Position numbers and translations under genes: made by a program. The notes beneath the pieces were generated by a model, which made no database searches, was not told where the DNA came from, and worked only from the letters and a program-made list of their open reading frames with translations. Source: Poriferisodalis sp026713105 (lineage in GTDB: Bacteria; Actinomycetota; Acidimicrobiia; Acidimicrobiales; Poriferisodalaceae). From it: DNA of 64,000 bases. This document shows positions 35,183-42,880 of the stretch, piece by piece. The stretch spans positions 3,658,001 to 3,722,000 of the forward strand of contig OZ220472.1 in the NCBI GenBank assembly GCA_965115995.1, given 5' to 3'. Position 1 is the stretch's first letter. Each line of letters opens with the position of its first letter.

Positions 35183-36825
35183 CCGTAAACGGGCACGTCC
35201 AGCGGCGCGAGCGGCTCATTTCCGAGCACCAGGTCGGCAGCCTTCTCGGCGATCATCATCACCGGCGCATAGATGTTGCCGTTCGTCACGTTCGGCATCA
35301 CCGAGGCGTCCACCACGCTGAGACCCGACGTGCCCAGCACCCCCATCGTCGCCGGATCGGTGACCGCATCGGGGTCGGTGCCGAGCCGTGCGGTGCCGGC
35401 GGGATGCAACGCCGTCTCGGCGTCGCGCGCCACCCAGTCCATGATCTCGTCGTCGGACTCGGCGGCAGGGCCGGGCGACAGCTCGCGGTCGTTATAGGCC
35501 TCGAAGGCCGGCTGGTTCATGATGTGGCGCGTGACCCGCACCGTCTCGACCCACTCCCGCCGGTCCTGGGCGGTGGAGAGGTAGTTGAACCGAATCGCCG
35601 GCTTGGCTGTGGGGTCGGTCGACCTGATGCGCACCCAACCGCGGGCATCGGAGTACATCGGCCCGACATGCACCTGGTAGCCGTGCTTGCTGACCGGCGC
35701 CGAACCGTCGTAGCGCACGGCCAGCGGCAAGAAGTGGAACATCAGGTTGGGATAGGCCTCGTCGGTGTTGCTGCGCACGAAGCCGCCGGCCTCGAAGTGA
35801 TTGGTCGTCCCCGGCCCCCGCCGCGCCAGCCATTGCAAGCCGATCCACGGATGTCGCCAGCGCCGCAGATGGGGCTGCATCGAGACCGGCAGCCTCGAGG
35901 CGTACTGGATGTAGACCTCGAGATGGTCCTGCAGGTTCTCGCCGACGCCGGGCAGGGGCGAGACCACCTCGATGCCGTGCTGGCTGAGCAGCGACGGGGA
36001 ACCGACACCCGAGAGCTGCAAGAGCTGCGCTGAGCCGAAGGCGCCCGCACACAAGATGACGTGCCCTGCTCGGGCGACACGCTCACGGCCCCGCCGCAAG
36101 CCCCGCTGACGGTAGGCGACGCCGGTCGCCCGGCTGCCGTCGAACAGCACCCGGCTGATCAGCGCGCCCGTGCGAAGCGTCAGGTTGGGGCGATCCATCA
36201 CGGGGTGCAGGTATGCCTGCGAGGCCGACAGGCGCCGACCGCGGTGGATGTTGCGGTCGAACGCTGCGAAGCCCTCCTGGCGAAAGCCGTTGACGTCATC
36301 GGTCAGCTCGTAGCCGGCCTGCTGCACGGCGTCGAAGAACGCCTCGAACAGGGGGCTTCGGGCCGGGCCCCGCTCGAGCACCAGCGGCCCGTCGCCGCCG
36401 CGCCAGGAATCGGGGCCAGCCAGGCACGTCTCCATGCGCTTGAAATACGGCAGGCAGTGCCGGTAGTCCCACGCCGCCATGCCGGGCCGGCTGGCCCATT
36501 TGTCGTAGTCGGCCGGATTGCCCCGCTGGAAGATCATCCCGTTGATGGAGCTGGAGCCGCCGAGCACCTTGCCGCGGGCGTGGTACACCCGCCGCCCGTC
36601 CATGTGCGGCTCGGGCTCTGTCTCGTACTGCCAGTCGTAGAAGCGGTTGCCGATCGGCATCGCCAGCGCCGCCGGCATGTGGATGAGCACGTCCCAGCGG
36701 TAATCGCGACGGCCGGCCTCGAGCACCAGCACCTTGTTCGCGGGGTCTGCGCTCAGCCGGTTCGCAAGCGCGCATCCGGCCGATCCGCCGCCGACGATGA
36801 TGAAGTCGTACACGGGATCATCCAT
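35140..36825 (-). CDS. betA: GMC-family choline dehydrogenase
   Basis: A 561-residue flavoprotein. The FAD-binding Rossmann motif is at the N-terminus (DFIIVGGGSAGCALANRLSA), followed by the GMC signature region ARGKVLGGSSSINGMIFQRG and the second GMC block GAFGSAQLLQLSGVGSP. The catalytic His lies in ALHPAGTARLG and the C-terminal GNIYAPVMMIAEKAADLVLG completes the fold. The closest match is bacterial choline dehydrogenase, which turns choline into betaine aldehyde and on to glycine betaine; other alcohol-oxidising GMC enzymes share these motifs. The context (choline sulfatase, betaine-type ABC transporter) supports choline. No betaine aldehyde dehydrogenase gene is in the window. Confidence 0.88.
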   Translation of the reverse strand: MDDPVYDFIIVGGGSAGCALANRLSADPANKVLVLEAGRRDYRWDVLIHMPAALAMPIGNRFYDWQYETEPEPHMDGRRVYHARGKVLGGSSSINGMIFQRGNPADYDKWASRPGMAAWDYRHCLPYFKRMETCLAGPDSWRGGDGPLVLERGPARSPLFEAFFDAVQQAGYELTDDVNGFRQEGFAAFDRNIHRGRRLSASQAYLHPVMDRPNLTLRTGALISRVLFDGSRATGVAYRQRGLRRGRERVARAGHVILCAGAFGSAQLLQLSGVGSPSLLSQHGIEVVSPLPGVGENLQDHLEVYIQYASRLPVSMQPHLRRWRHPWIGLQWLARRGPGTTNHFEAGGFVRSNTDEAYPNLMFHFLPLAVRYDGSAPVSKHGYQVHVGPMYSDARGWVRIRSTDPTAKPAIRFNYLSTAQDRREWVETVRVTRHIMNQPAFEAYNDRELSPGPAAESDDEIMDWVARDAETALHPAGTARLGTDPDAVTDPATMGVLGTSGLSVVDASVMPNVTNGNIYAPVMMIAEKAADLVLGNEPLAPLDVPVYGQACGEPPPAPPTS

Positions 36826-36980
36826 AGGCCAGACCGTTCACGGTTTCATGCGCTGGACTGCGGAATTTGACATGCGAGACGAGCCCCGTCGGGGCCGGCC
36901 CTGGCTGCGCCTTGCGGCTCAGCCTGTGCCGGGCCGACGCCGACGGGTCAGCGTCGTGCTGCAATCTGAACGCTGACGGG

Positions 36981-38063
36981 CTAGTTCAGCCAGGCGCTCC
37001 AGGTCGCCTCGTTGTCTGCGATCCACTGCGCAGCGGCATCGTCGATCGACATTCCTTCGCCCTCGACGGCGGCGAGCATGGCGATCTGGTCAGCGCTGTC
37101 GTAGTTCATGGCCCGCAGGAACGCATCCGCTGCGGGGGCGTTGTCGGCGAGGCTCGCATCGATGATCTTGAACAGGACGTCGGCGGGATAGTCGCAGTTG
37201 ACTCCGCCGGCATCTGCGGTGGCGTAGCACTCATCGCTGTAGGAAGGCAGCAGCACGTTGGTGAGGTCGTAGCTGTTGAACGCCGAGTGGGGCGTCCACA
37301 GGTAGACCAGGATCGGCTCCTCCCGGCTGTACGCGGCGTCCACGGCTGCCAAGATCGCAGCCTCGGACCCGGCATACACCACCTGCATCGGCAGGCCCAG
37401 GTTGTTGATGATGTCCTCGTCGTACTGGACGAAGCTCGGATCGCCGCCCAGGAACTGTCCCAGGTCGCCGGTCTCCGCTGTGGCGTACAGGCCGGCCAGC
37501 GCCGGATCGGCGAAGCCCTCCCATGTCGCCAGCTCCGGATGGCGCTCGATCATGTAGGTCGGCGTGAACCAGCCGATCTTGCCGACCGGGCCGAGCAGCC
37601 CGGCGTTGTCCACATTGGCGCCGTCGTTGTCGATGAAGTCGATCACGTTCTGCGCGTGGCCTGACGGCCACACCTCGAGCGAGGCACTGATCTCGCCGGT
37701 GTTGATGGCCGCCCACTGGGCGTTCTCGTCGATGTCCACGATCTCGACCTCGTACCCGAGCTCGCTCTCGAGAAGCTGCGCAGCGACTGCCACGTTCAGC
37801 GCCGAGCCGTTCCACGGATTCGCGGCCAGTGTGATCGCGGTCTGCGAGCCCAGGTCAGGACCCTCGTCGACCGGCATCTCCTCCGGCTCTTCTTCCATCG
37901 CCTCTGTCGTGGCGGCCGGCTCTTCGGCCACATCGTCGCTGTCGCCGCCCGTACAGGCAGCGGCGAACAGCCCGAGCGCTGCGATGAGCGCTATGAGCAG
38001 CTTCCAGCTACTGAGCTTTCGACGCCGGCGAACTCGCTCGCCGGATTTGAATACTTCAGACAT
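36981..38063 (-). CDS. Substrate-binding lipoprotein, glycine betaine/choline (OpuAC/ProX) type
   Basis: A 360-residue secreted lipoprotein. The N-region is very basic (RVRRRRKLSSWK), and the signal peptide ends in GLFAAAC (Cys37), followed by a Thr/Glu-rich linker. The OpuAC-type domain starts at ITLAANPWNGSALNVAVAAQ and contains SASLEVWPSGHAQNVIDF and the Trp/Tyr-rich segments that usually form the aromatic box for quaternary amines. ATG 38063 has a strong GGGGGG sequence five bases upstream. It is encoded upstream of betA on the same strand and presumably feeds the permease at 31278. A TAGTGT box (38197-38202) would give a leader of about 125 bases. Confidence 0.87.
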   Translation of the reverse strand: MSEVFKSGERVRRRRKLSSWKLLIALIAALGLFAAACTGGDSDDVAEEPAATTEAMEEEPEEMPVDEGPDLGSQTAITLAANPWNGSALNVAVAAQLLESELGYEVEIVDIDENAQWAAINTGEISASLEVWPSGHAQNVIDFIDNDGANVDNAGLLGPVGKIGWFTPTYMIERHPELATWEGFADPALAGLYATAETGDLGQFLGGDPSFVQYDEDIINNLGLPMQVVYAGSEAAILAAVDAAYSREEPILVYLWTPHSAFNSYDLTNVLLPSYSDECYATADAGGVNCDYPADVLFKIIDASLADNAPAADAFLRAMNYDSADQIAMLAAVEGEGMSIDDAAAQWIADNEATWSAWLN

Positions 38064-38348
38064 GGGCACCCCCCGGTTTGTGTCCTCCGTCTGTCGCCGG
38101 CATCTGCCGGCGGCCCTCAGCGAGGGCAGTCGGCCTGCGGCGGATCCGACCTTTCCAGTCGTCCCGGAAAAACAGGCCATTTAGACGGTTTTGAAGACAC
38201 TAGCACGCCCGAGAAACGCCAGAACCGCGCACATGTGCGCGCTCTTGACTGTCGAGTGCGACCAGCCCGTCGAGCGCTGGGTTCGACCCGAGATCCGCCG
38301 GCGACTGACTTGGACTCGACCCCGGTTCTGGCCCGTCTCCGACGGGCC

Positions 38349-38354
38349 TACTGT
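38349..38354 (+). promoter_or_regulatory. -10 box of the choline sulfatase gene
   Basis: TACTGT ends eight bases before ATG 38363 with no Shine-Dalgarno sequence between, indicating a leaderless mRNA. Confidence 0.4.
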
Positions 38355-38362
38355 GCGGTTCG

Positions 38363-39859
38363 ATGCCCGCTCCCAACATCGTGCTGGTGATGGCGGATCA
38401 GCTCGCGCCGCACTTCACCGGCACCTACGGCCACCCGCTGGTCCAGACGCCGTCGATGGACTCGATCGCCGAGCGGGGCGTCCGGTTCGACGCGGCGTAC
38501 TGCCCCTCGCCGCTGTGCGCGCCGTCGCGTTACTCGATGATGACCGGCCGCCTTCCGTCGCAGATCGGCGCATGGGACAACGCCGCGGAGTGGAGCGCAG
38601 CCGCACCCACCATCGCCCACTGGCTGAACCTCGCGGGCTACCGGACGGTGCTGTCGGGAAAGATGCACTTCGTCGGCCCCGATCAGCTGCACGGCTTCAG
38701 CCGGCGCCTCACCACCGACATCTACCCGGCCAATTTCGCGTGGACGCCCAACTGGGATGCCGCCGGCGAGCGGATCGGCAAGTGGTACCACAACATGGAC
38801 AGCCTCTCTGGGGCCGGCCAGGCACTCGCCACCTACCAGATGGACTACGACGACGAGGTGGGCTTCGCCACCCGCCGCTGCCTGTACGACCTGGCACGCG
38901 AACCCGACGATCGCCCGTTCTTCCTGGCGGTGGCCTTCATCCACCCTCACGACCCTTACGTGGCGCGCCCCGAGTGGTGGAACCTCTACGACCACCACGA
39001 GATCGACCTGCCCGGGCCGATGCCCGCCGAGCTGGACCCTCACACCGTGCGCATCCGAGCGGGCATCGAGGCAGACACCGTCGGATGGACCGACGAGCAA
39101 TGCCGCAACGCCCGTCACGCGTACTACGCCAACACGAGCTACTTCGACTGGTGGCTGGGCGAGCTGCTGGCCGTGCTGGACGAGACCGGCCATGCCGACG
39201 ACACCGTGGTCATCGCGACCAGCGATCACGGCGACATGCTCGGCGACCGGGGCGCCTGGTTCAAGATGTCGTTCTTCGAGCGCTCCGCCCGCGTCCCCCT
39301 GGTGATGGCAGGGCCCGACGTCGCTCCGGGCACCGTTCCCAATGTGTGCTCGCTGCTGGATCTCGCGCCCACGCTGCTGGATATAGCGGGCGTCCCACCG
39401 GACGAACTCGGCACTTTGCTCGAAGGGCGCAGCCTGTGGCCGGCAGCCACCGGAGCCGCTGACCCAGTAGATGAAACCGTCGGCGAGTACATGGGCGAGC
39501 TGACCTCGCATCCCATCTTCATGATTCGCCGAGGCCACTACAAGTACATCCACTGCGACACCGACCCACCGCAGCTCTATGACCTCAACGCGGATCCATC
39601 CGAGCACCGAAACCTGGCCGGCTCAGCTGATCTGGCAGACGTGACGGCCGCATTCGCGCACGAGGTGACCCAGCGGTGGAACTCGGCCGCGATACGCGAG
39701 CAAGTGCTGGCCTCCCAGCGGGCCCGCCGAATAGTCCACGCAGCAGCACCGCAAGGCTGGGACTACGCGCCGCCCCGAGATCCGTCCAACGAGTACATCC
39801 GCGATCACATGGACTGGGCCGAAGCGGGCCCCAAGCTGCGCTACCCCGCGAGCAGCTGA
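38363..39859 (+). CDS. betC: Choline-sulfatase
   Basis: A 498-residue sulfatase of the alkaline phosphatase superfamily. The formylglycine motif CAPSR holds Cys52, which must be converted to formylglycine. Metal-binding blocks are present: NIVLVMADQLAPH at the N-terminus, HPHDPY, and ATSDHGDMLGDRG. The choline-sulfatase type is indicated by SRYSMMTGRLPSQIGAWDN and by the C-terminal domain (SQRARRIVHAAAPQGWDY, PSNEYIRDHMDW). It hydrolyses choline-O-sulfate to choline and sulfate. No signal peptide is visible, so it acts in the cytoplasm. It is divergent from the binding lipoprotein and betA genes and would supply choline to BetA. No formylglycine-generating enzyme gene is in the window. Confidence 0.9.
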   Translation: MPAPNIVLVMADQLAPHFTGTYGHPLVQTPSMDSIAERGVRFDAAYCPSPLCAPSRYSMMTGRLPSQIGAWDNAAEWSAAAPTIAHWLNLAGYRTVLSGKMHFVGPDQLHGFSRRLTTDIYPANFAWTPNWDAAGERIGKWYHNMDSLSGAGQALATYQMDYDDEVGFATRRCLYDLAREPDDRPFFLAVAFIHPHDPYVARPEWWNLYDHHEIDLPGPMPAELDPHTVRIRAGIEADTVGWTDEQCRNARHAYYANTSYFDWWLGELLAVLDETGHADDTVVIATSDHGDMLGDRGAWFKMSFFERSARVPLVMAGPDVAPGTVPNVCSLLDLAPTLLDIAGVPPDELGTLLEGRSLWPAATGAADPVDETVGEYMGELTSHPIFMIRRGHYKYIHCDTDPPQLYDLNADPSEHRNLAGSADLADVTAAFAHEVTQRWNSAAIREQVLASQRARRIVHAAAPQGWDYAPPRDPSNEYIRDHMDWAEAGPKLRYPASS

Positions 39860-39866
39860 GCCGGCT

Positions 39867-39969
39867 GGCACAGATGTCATAGCTGCGGAGGCGGCAGGGA
39901 ACTCTGCGACGTTGCGACCTGCCGGATCGCGGGAGCAGAGGGCCCTGCCGCCTCCGCAGGGGGCGCACG
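39867..39969 (+). repeat. Dispersed 103-bp palindromic repeat, copy a
   Basis: Full-length copy between betC and amt. It begins GGCACAGATG, has the left arm GCGGAGGCGGCAGGGAACTC, a central GACGTTGCGACCTGCC and GATCGCGGGAGC, and the right arm GGCCCTGCCGCCTCCGC, then ends GGGCGCAC. The arms can pair over about 20 bases, so RNA or single-stranded DNA would form a long hairpin. Confidence 0.75.
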
Positions 39970-40083
39970 TTCTCAAGCAACGCTACGGCTCGCAACGCTG
40001 CGGAAACACTTCGGCAACAGCGCCGACCCGCGCTGTGCATCGAGCGGTCATGTCGAGGTGACTCCCGCGCAACAAGCCGTTTC

Positions 40084-40089
40084 TAGGTT
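40084..40089 (+). promoter_or_regulatory. -10 box upstream of amt
   Basis: TAGGTT at 40084-40089 would give a transcript with a leader of about 40 bases, and the AGGAGA site at 40124-40129 then serves translation. This is one of the leadered genes in the window. Confidence 0.35.
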
Positions 40090-40135
40090 CGCCCCGTCAG
40101 CCATACATCGGGAGTCGAGTCCTAGGAGATTCGCC

Positions 40136-41509
40136 ATGAAACGCAAACTCTTCGTCATCGTCGCGGGCGCCGTCGGCGGCCTGTTCCTGTTTGCCGGTCC
40201 AGCCGGAGCGCAGGACGAATCGCTGTCCGCCGAGATGGTGCAGGCAGTCATGGACAACCTGTGGGTGTTCATCGCCGGCGTGCTCGTCTTCTTGATGCAG
40301 GCCGGTTTCGCCATGCTCGAATCGGGCCTGACCCGCTCGAAGAACGTGGCCAACATCATGGCCAAGAACCTGGCCGATGCGTCCATCGGCATCCTGGCGT
40401 TCTTCCTAGTCGGCTACGGCCTCGCCTACGGCGGCGACGGCAACAGCGCATTCGGCTGGGGCTCGTTCGCACTGTCGGGCGTCGACCTGTTCGACATCTC
40501 CGAAGGCCTGTCGGGCTCGACCGACTTCTTCTTCCAGGCCGTATTTGCGGCCACGGCGGTCACCATCGCCTCGGGCGCCATGGCCGAGCGCACGAAGTTC
40601 AGCACCTACCTCATCTTCAGCCTCGTGACCACGGCGATCATCTACCCGATTGTCGTGCACTGGACCTGGGGCGGCGGCCTCATTGCCAACATCTCCATCG
40701 GCGACGCCGTCTACAGCGACTTCGCCGGCTCCACCATCGTCCACAGCGTGGGCGGCTGGATGGCCCTCGTCGGTGCATGGATGCTCGGTCCGCGCCTCGG
40801 CAAGTACGCCCCCGACGGGACGTCGCGCACCATTCCCGGCCACAACGTGACGCTCGCGATCTTGGGCGTGTTCATCCTGTGGTTCGGCTGGTTCGGCTTC
40901 AACCCGGGGTCCGAGCTTGCAGCCGACGAATATGTGATGTTCGTGGCGCTCAACACCGTGCTGGCTGCGTGCGCCGGCGTCATCGGCGCCACAGCGCTGA
41001 ACTGGCTGCGCAGCGGCCGTCCCGACGTGCCGATGGCCGGCAACGGTGCACTGGCCGGCCTGGTCGGCATCACCGCTGGCTGCGGCACGATGACGCCCTG
41101 GGGCGCCATCGTCACCGGATTCATCGCGGGCCTCATCGTGGTGCTGGTCGTCGGCTTCGTCGACCGCAAGCTGAAGATCGACGATCCCGTCGGTGCCTTC
41201 GCCGTTCACGGCGCAGCAGGCATGTGGGGGACACTCGCCATCGGCCTGTTCGCCCGTTACGACGATGCCTTCCTGGGCCGCGAGAACGCCGGCCTGTTCT
41301 ACGGCGGCGGCATCGAGCAGCTCGTTGTGCAGTTCCTGATGGTGGTGATCGTGGCCGTCTGGGTGATCGTTACCTCGGTGATCCTGTTCGGGGTCCTGAA
41401 GGCCACCATTGGGCTGCGGGTGTCGGCGGAGGAGGAGATGGTGGGCCTTGATGTTTCTGAGCATGGGGGTCCTGGAATGGCGCTGGACGACGTGGTTTCG
41501 AGCGGCTGA
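40136..41509 (+). CDS. amt: Ammonium transporter (Amt family)
   Basis: A 457-residue membrane channel for ammonium/ammonia. A cleavable signal peptide (LFVIVAGAVGGLFLFAGPAG, then AQDES) precedes the Amt fold, as in many Amt proteins. The pore histidines are His203 (STIVHSVGGWMALVGAW) and His358 (AFAVHGAAGMWGTLAIGLFA), and the conserved FGFNPGSE and MVFQ-equivalent regions are recognisable. ATG 40136 has AGGAG seven bases upstream; the frame's earlier ATG at 40058 has none. The usual companion gene for a PII protein (glnK) is not next to it; the downstream gene is a DUF368 translocase. Confidence 0.93.
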   Translation: MKRKLFVIVAGAVGGLFLFAGPAGAQDESLSAEMVQAVMDNLWVFIAGVLVFLMQAGFAMLESGLTRSKNVANIMAKNLADASIGILAFFLVGYGLAYGGDGNSAFGWGSFALSGVDLFDISEGLSGSTDFFFQAVFAATAVTIASGAMAERTKFSTYLIFSLVTTAIIYPIVVHWTWGGGLIANISIGDAVYSDFAGSTIVHSVGGWMALVGAWMLGPRLGKYAPDGTSRTIPGHNVTLAILGVFILWFGWFGFNPGSELAADEYVMFVALNTVLAACAGVIGATALNWLRSGRPDVPMAGNGALAGLVGITAGCGTMTPWGAIVTGFIAGLIVVLVVGFVDRKLKIDDPVGAFAVHGAAGMWGTLAIGLFARYDDAFLGRENAGLFYGGGIEQLVVQFLMVVIVAVWVIVTSVILFGVLKATIGLRVSAEEEMVGLDVSEHGGPGMALDDVVSSG

Positions 41510-41591
41510 CACTCGGCCATGGGCTGAGTTGTCTGGCCCTTCCTTTTCTGCTGTCAGCGGGGGTCCCCGGGTTGTTTCCCGGGGACTCTCC

Positions 41592-41623
41592 GCGTTTGTG
41601 CGTTTGTGCGTTTGTGCGTTTGC
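41592..41623. repeat. Eight-base tandem repeat
   Basis: GCGTTTGT is repeated three times without interruption, followed by a fourth copy with one change, at 41592, 41600, 41608 and 41616. It lies in the gap between amt and the DUF368 gene, directly before the dispersed repeat. Confidence 0.75.
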
Positions 41624-41629
41624 CCGGTT

Positions 41630-41728
41630 GTGACCGCTGCGGAGGCGGCAGGGAACTCTGCTCCCGCGATCCAGCAGGTCGCAACGTCGCAGAGTTCCCT
41701 GCCGCCTCCTCCGCTGTGGCATCTGTGC
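41630..41728 (-). repeat. Dispersed palindromic repeat, copy b
   Basis: Reverse-oriented copy, about 99 bases. Its arms (CGGAGGCGGCAGGGAACTCT and AGAGTTCCCTGCCGCCTCC) are the most perfect pair in the family. Its GTGCGCCC end is altered to GTGACC. Its other end, GCTGTGGCATCTGTGC, has been expanded into the 29-base tandem array that follows. Confidence 0.7.
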
Positions 41729-41843
41729 ACCGGCCGCCGCCGCTGTGGCATCTGTGCCCTAGCCGCCTTCGCTGTGGCATCTGTGCACCGGCCGCCGCTG
41801 CTGTGGCATCTGTGCCCTAGCCGCCTCCGCTGTGACATCTGTG
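41713..41843. repeat. 29-bp tandem array derived from the end of the dispersed repeat
   Basis: The word GCTGTGGCATCTGTGC recurs at 41713, 41742, 41771 and 41800, with a one-base variant at 41829, an exact 29-base period. The 13-base gaps alternate between ACCGGCCGCCG- and CCTAGCCGCCT-type sequences, so the true duplication unit may be 58 bases. The word itself holds the short inverted repeat TGGCA/TGCC. The array ends 18 bases before the -10 box of the DUF368 gene. Confidence 0.8.
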
Positions 41844-41860
41844 TCTCTTCCCTGATGCTC

Positions 41861-41866
41861 TAGGTT
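41861..41866 (+). promoter_or_regulatory. -10 box of the DUF368 gene
   Basis: TAGGTT ends seven bases before GTG 41874, indicating a leaderless transcript. The tandem array lies just upstream, where a -35 element or activator site would be expected. Confidence 0.45.
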
Positions 41867-41873
41867 CGGCTGG

Positions 41874-42770
41874 GTGCTGCGGCGGGTGCTCTCGAATTTT
41901 GTTCGGGGGTTGGCTATGGGGGCTGCGGATGTGGTGCCGGGGGTGTCGGGTGGCACCTTGGCGCTGTTGCTGGGGATCTATGACCGGCTGGTGGGGCAGG
42001 TTGCACATCTGAGCTCGGCTGCGGGGCTGTTGCTGCGCGGACGCGTCCGAACAGCGCTCGGGATGGTCAGGCGGGCTGAGTGGGGGTTTCTTGTTCCGCT
42101 GGCGGTGGGCATCGGCGTTGCCATCGTTGGGCTTGTTGAGGTGGTTCGGTGGCTGATTGATGAGCAGCCTGTGGGGCTTTCTGCGGCGTTCTTTGGTCTT
42201 GTTGCTCTGACCGTGGTGACCACCCGGGTGCAGGTGGGACAGTGGCGGGTCGGGCTTGTGGCCGTGTTCGTTGTGGTTGCGGTTGCTGTTTTCTTCTTGC
42301 TGGGGGTTCGTGCTGGCAGCGTTTCGGATCCGGCTGGCTTGGTGATTGTTGGCGCTGGTGCGCTGGCGATTTGCGCCATGATCCTGCCTGGGATCTCGGG
42401 TGCCTTTGTGCTGTTGCTGCTGGGGCTGTATGACCCGATCACCGAGGCTGTGTCTGAGCGAGACTTCGGCACCGTGTTGCTGTTTGGGCTGGGAGCGGTG
42501 ATTGGGCTGGGATTGTTCTCGCGGCTGTTGGCGCGGCTGCTGGATCGCTGGCGGGATGCGATGATCGCTGTGCTGATGGGGCTGATGGCTGGCTCGTTGC
42601 GGGTGCTTTGGCCATGGCCGGTCGGTGATGCAGATTCGGGTGGTTTCGGGAACGCGGAGCTTGGCGCACCGCTCGCGTCGGACCTCGTGGTGGCTGTGAT
42701 CGCTGCCGGGGTGGCAGCCCTTGTTGCGGTCGGACTGCACCGCGTGGGCACCCGGCACGAGACCGCGTAG
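41874..42770 (+). CDS. DUF368 family polyprenyl-phosphate translocase
   Basis: A 298-residue polytopic membrane protein. The DUF368 signature is at the N-terminus (RGLAMGAADVVPGVSGGTLA) and its inverted-repeat counterpart lies mid-protein (ILPGISGAFVLLLLGLYDPI), the two re-entrant motifs of the fold. Members of this family (PopT) return undecaprenyl phosphate to the cytoplasmic side for cell-wall synthesis. GTG 41874 follows a TAGGTT box by seven bases and has no Shine-Dalgarno sequence. It is a monocistronic unit between amt and topA. Codon choice leans more to GGG/CTG/TTG than neighbours, but composition is still high-GC. Confidence 0.88.
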   Translation: MLRRVLSNFVRGLAMGAADVVPGVSGGTLALLLGIYDRLVGQVAHLSSAAGLLLRGRVRTALGMVRRAEWGFLVPLAVGIGVAIVGLVEVVRWLIDEQPVGLSAAFFGLVALTVVTTRVQVGQWRVGLVAVFVVVAVAVFFLLGVRAGSVSDPAGLVIVGAGALAICAMILPGISGAFVLLLLGLYDPITEAVSERDFGTVLLFGLGAVIGLGLFSRLLARLLDRWRDAMIAVLMGLMAGSLRVLWPWPVGDADSGGFGNAELGAPLASDLVVAVIAAGVAALVAVGLHRVGTRHETA

Positions 42771-42880
42771 AGAGGCCTCACCGTCGTTTCGCTGAACAGT
42801 TGCGCTACCGTCCGGCGCTGTCCGTGTTGGCGCCGCGACCTTCTGTACTGCAGTGCTGGCGCTGGGTACCCCTGATCTCT

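Noticed and set aside
38191..39462. 423-codon plus-strand frame overlapping choline sulfatase
   Set aside because: It is out of frame with the sulfatase, which has all catalytic motifs; the alternative is Arg-rich and featureless.
41713..41843. CRISPR-like array (29-bp period)
   Set aside because: The period is the whole unit, with a 16-base word and only 13-base linkers that alternate between two sequences; there are no unique spacers and no cas genes nearby.
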